The notes under the pieces are model-generated. The model saw nothing but the letters and a program-made list of their open reading frames with translations, had not been told where the DNA came from and made no database searches. Shown here piece by piece: positions 14,445 to 14,690 of a stretch of DNA of 14,690 bases. The translations under genes and the position numbers were made by a program. This stretch comes from Chloroflexota bacterium (GTDB taxonomy: Bacteria > Chloroflexota > Dehalococcoidia > E44-bin15): NCBI GenBank assembly GCA_015222405.1, contig JADFVG010000081.1:1-14690 (forward strand), written 5' to 3'. The stretch's first letter is position 1. The number at the start of each line of letters is the position of its first letter.

Positions 14445-14672
14445 CTATAGAAGCTTCTTGATCTCCTCTGCTGAAAGCCCCGCCTTTTTCAATATGTTAC
14501 TTAAAGTTCCAGGCTTCACCGGCTTTCCATGCACAGGGATGATTATCTTGGCACCGGGTCTATCTTCATGTCTCATAATAACATGGCTGCCACGGGCGCG
14601 GTCAATATACCAGCCCTCTTTGCTAAGGGCGCTTACCAGTCTATCGCCTTTTACTTGGGGTAGCTTAGACAT
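14445..14672 (-). CDS. hicA: HicA-family mRNA interferase toxin
   Basis: A 75-residue dsRBD-like toxin that cleaves mRNA independently of the reading frame when free of HicB. GSHVIMRH places the catalytic histidine at H30, in the family position. The conserved GWYIDRARGSH lead and the VHGKPVKPGTLSNILKKAGL half follow. It is transcribed before hicB, the usual order for this family. The ATG is only 18 nt from the right edge, so promoter and ribosome site cannot be judged; no Shine-Dalgarno sequence is visible in those bases. Confidence 0.92.
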   Translation of the reverse strand: MSKLPQVKGDRLVSALSKEGWYIDRARGSHVIMRHEDRPGAKIIIPVHGKPVKPGTLSNILKKAGLSAEEIKKLL

Positions 14673-14690
14673 GCTATATGAACCACGCGC

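Noticed and set aside
1..14690. CRISPR arrays, insertion sequences, tRNA or rRNA genes
   Set aside because: No repeat-spacer pattern, transposase, tRNA or rRNA gene was recognised on either strand.

Overview
The window looks like a chromosomal segment of an anaerobic, moderately GC-rich bacterium, most plausibly a Chloroflexota member of or near the class Dehalococcoidia. This assignment is an inference. It rests on a Wood-Ljungdahl core cluster with no CO dehydrogenase gene in view, an HMG-CoA-synthase-like/DUF35 fusion next to an SCP-x-like thiolase, and an smpB-ssrA locus that appears to have been an integration target (ssrA integration is documented in Dehalococcoides). No 16S or other marker gene is present to confirm it.

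Layout. (1) Positions 1-1750, minus strand: an acyl-CoA condensation operon. A strong sigma70-type promoter with a 20-bp palindrome at the predicted start site drives an HMG-CoA-synthase-like protein fused to a zinc-ribbon/OB-fold (DUF35) domain. A thiolase follows and runs off the left edge. (2) 1807-3923, plus strand: a membrane-anchored S41 C-terminal processing protease, then smpB and the tmRNA gene ssrA. Both ctpA and smpB appear to be transcribed from promoters that place the start site at or next to the ATG, so their mRNAs are probably leaderless. (3) 3924-5195: a possible 1.27-kb islet carrying one gene for a winged-helix-like/TIR-like protein. It is bounded by an 11-bp direct repeat of the tmRNA 3' end. 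A terminator lies just after each copy of the repeat, as expected if DNA had been inserted between ssrA and its original terminator.

(4) 5244-12358, plus strand: the acetyl-CoA synthase operon. It consists of a promoter, a leader of about 140 nt with a terminator-like hairpin, a small GSP17M-like protein, acsB, an unusually strong intercistronic hairpin, acsD, acsC, cooC (nickel-insertion ATPase) and acsE (methyltransferase). Together these encode the A-cluster enzyme, its corrinoid iron-sulfur methyl donor, its nickel maturation factor and the enzyme linking the corrinoid to tetrahydrofolate. No acsA/cooS CO dehydrogenase gene is in the window. (5) 12363-14672, minus strand: mutL, convergent with acsE across 4 nt, then a hicA-hicB toxin-antitoxin pair.

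How the genes work together: acsE, acsC/D and acsB form a linear route from methyl-THF through methyl-corrinoid to the acetyl-CoA A-cluster (or the reverse), and CooC charges the nickel sites. smpB and ssrA form the trans-translation rescue system. The thiolase and HMGCS-like/DUF35 pair probably work as a complex on acyl-CoA. The TIR-like protein may be an orphan defence gene.
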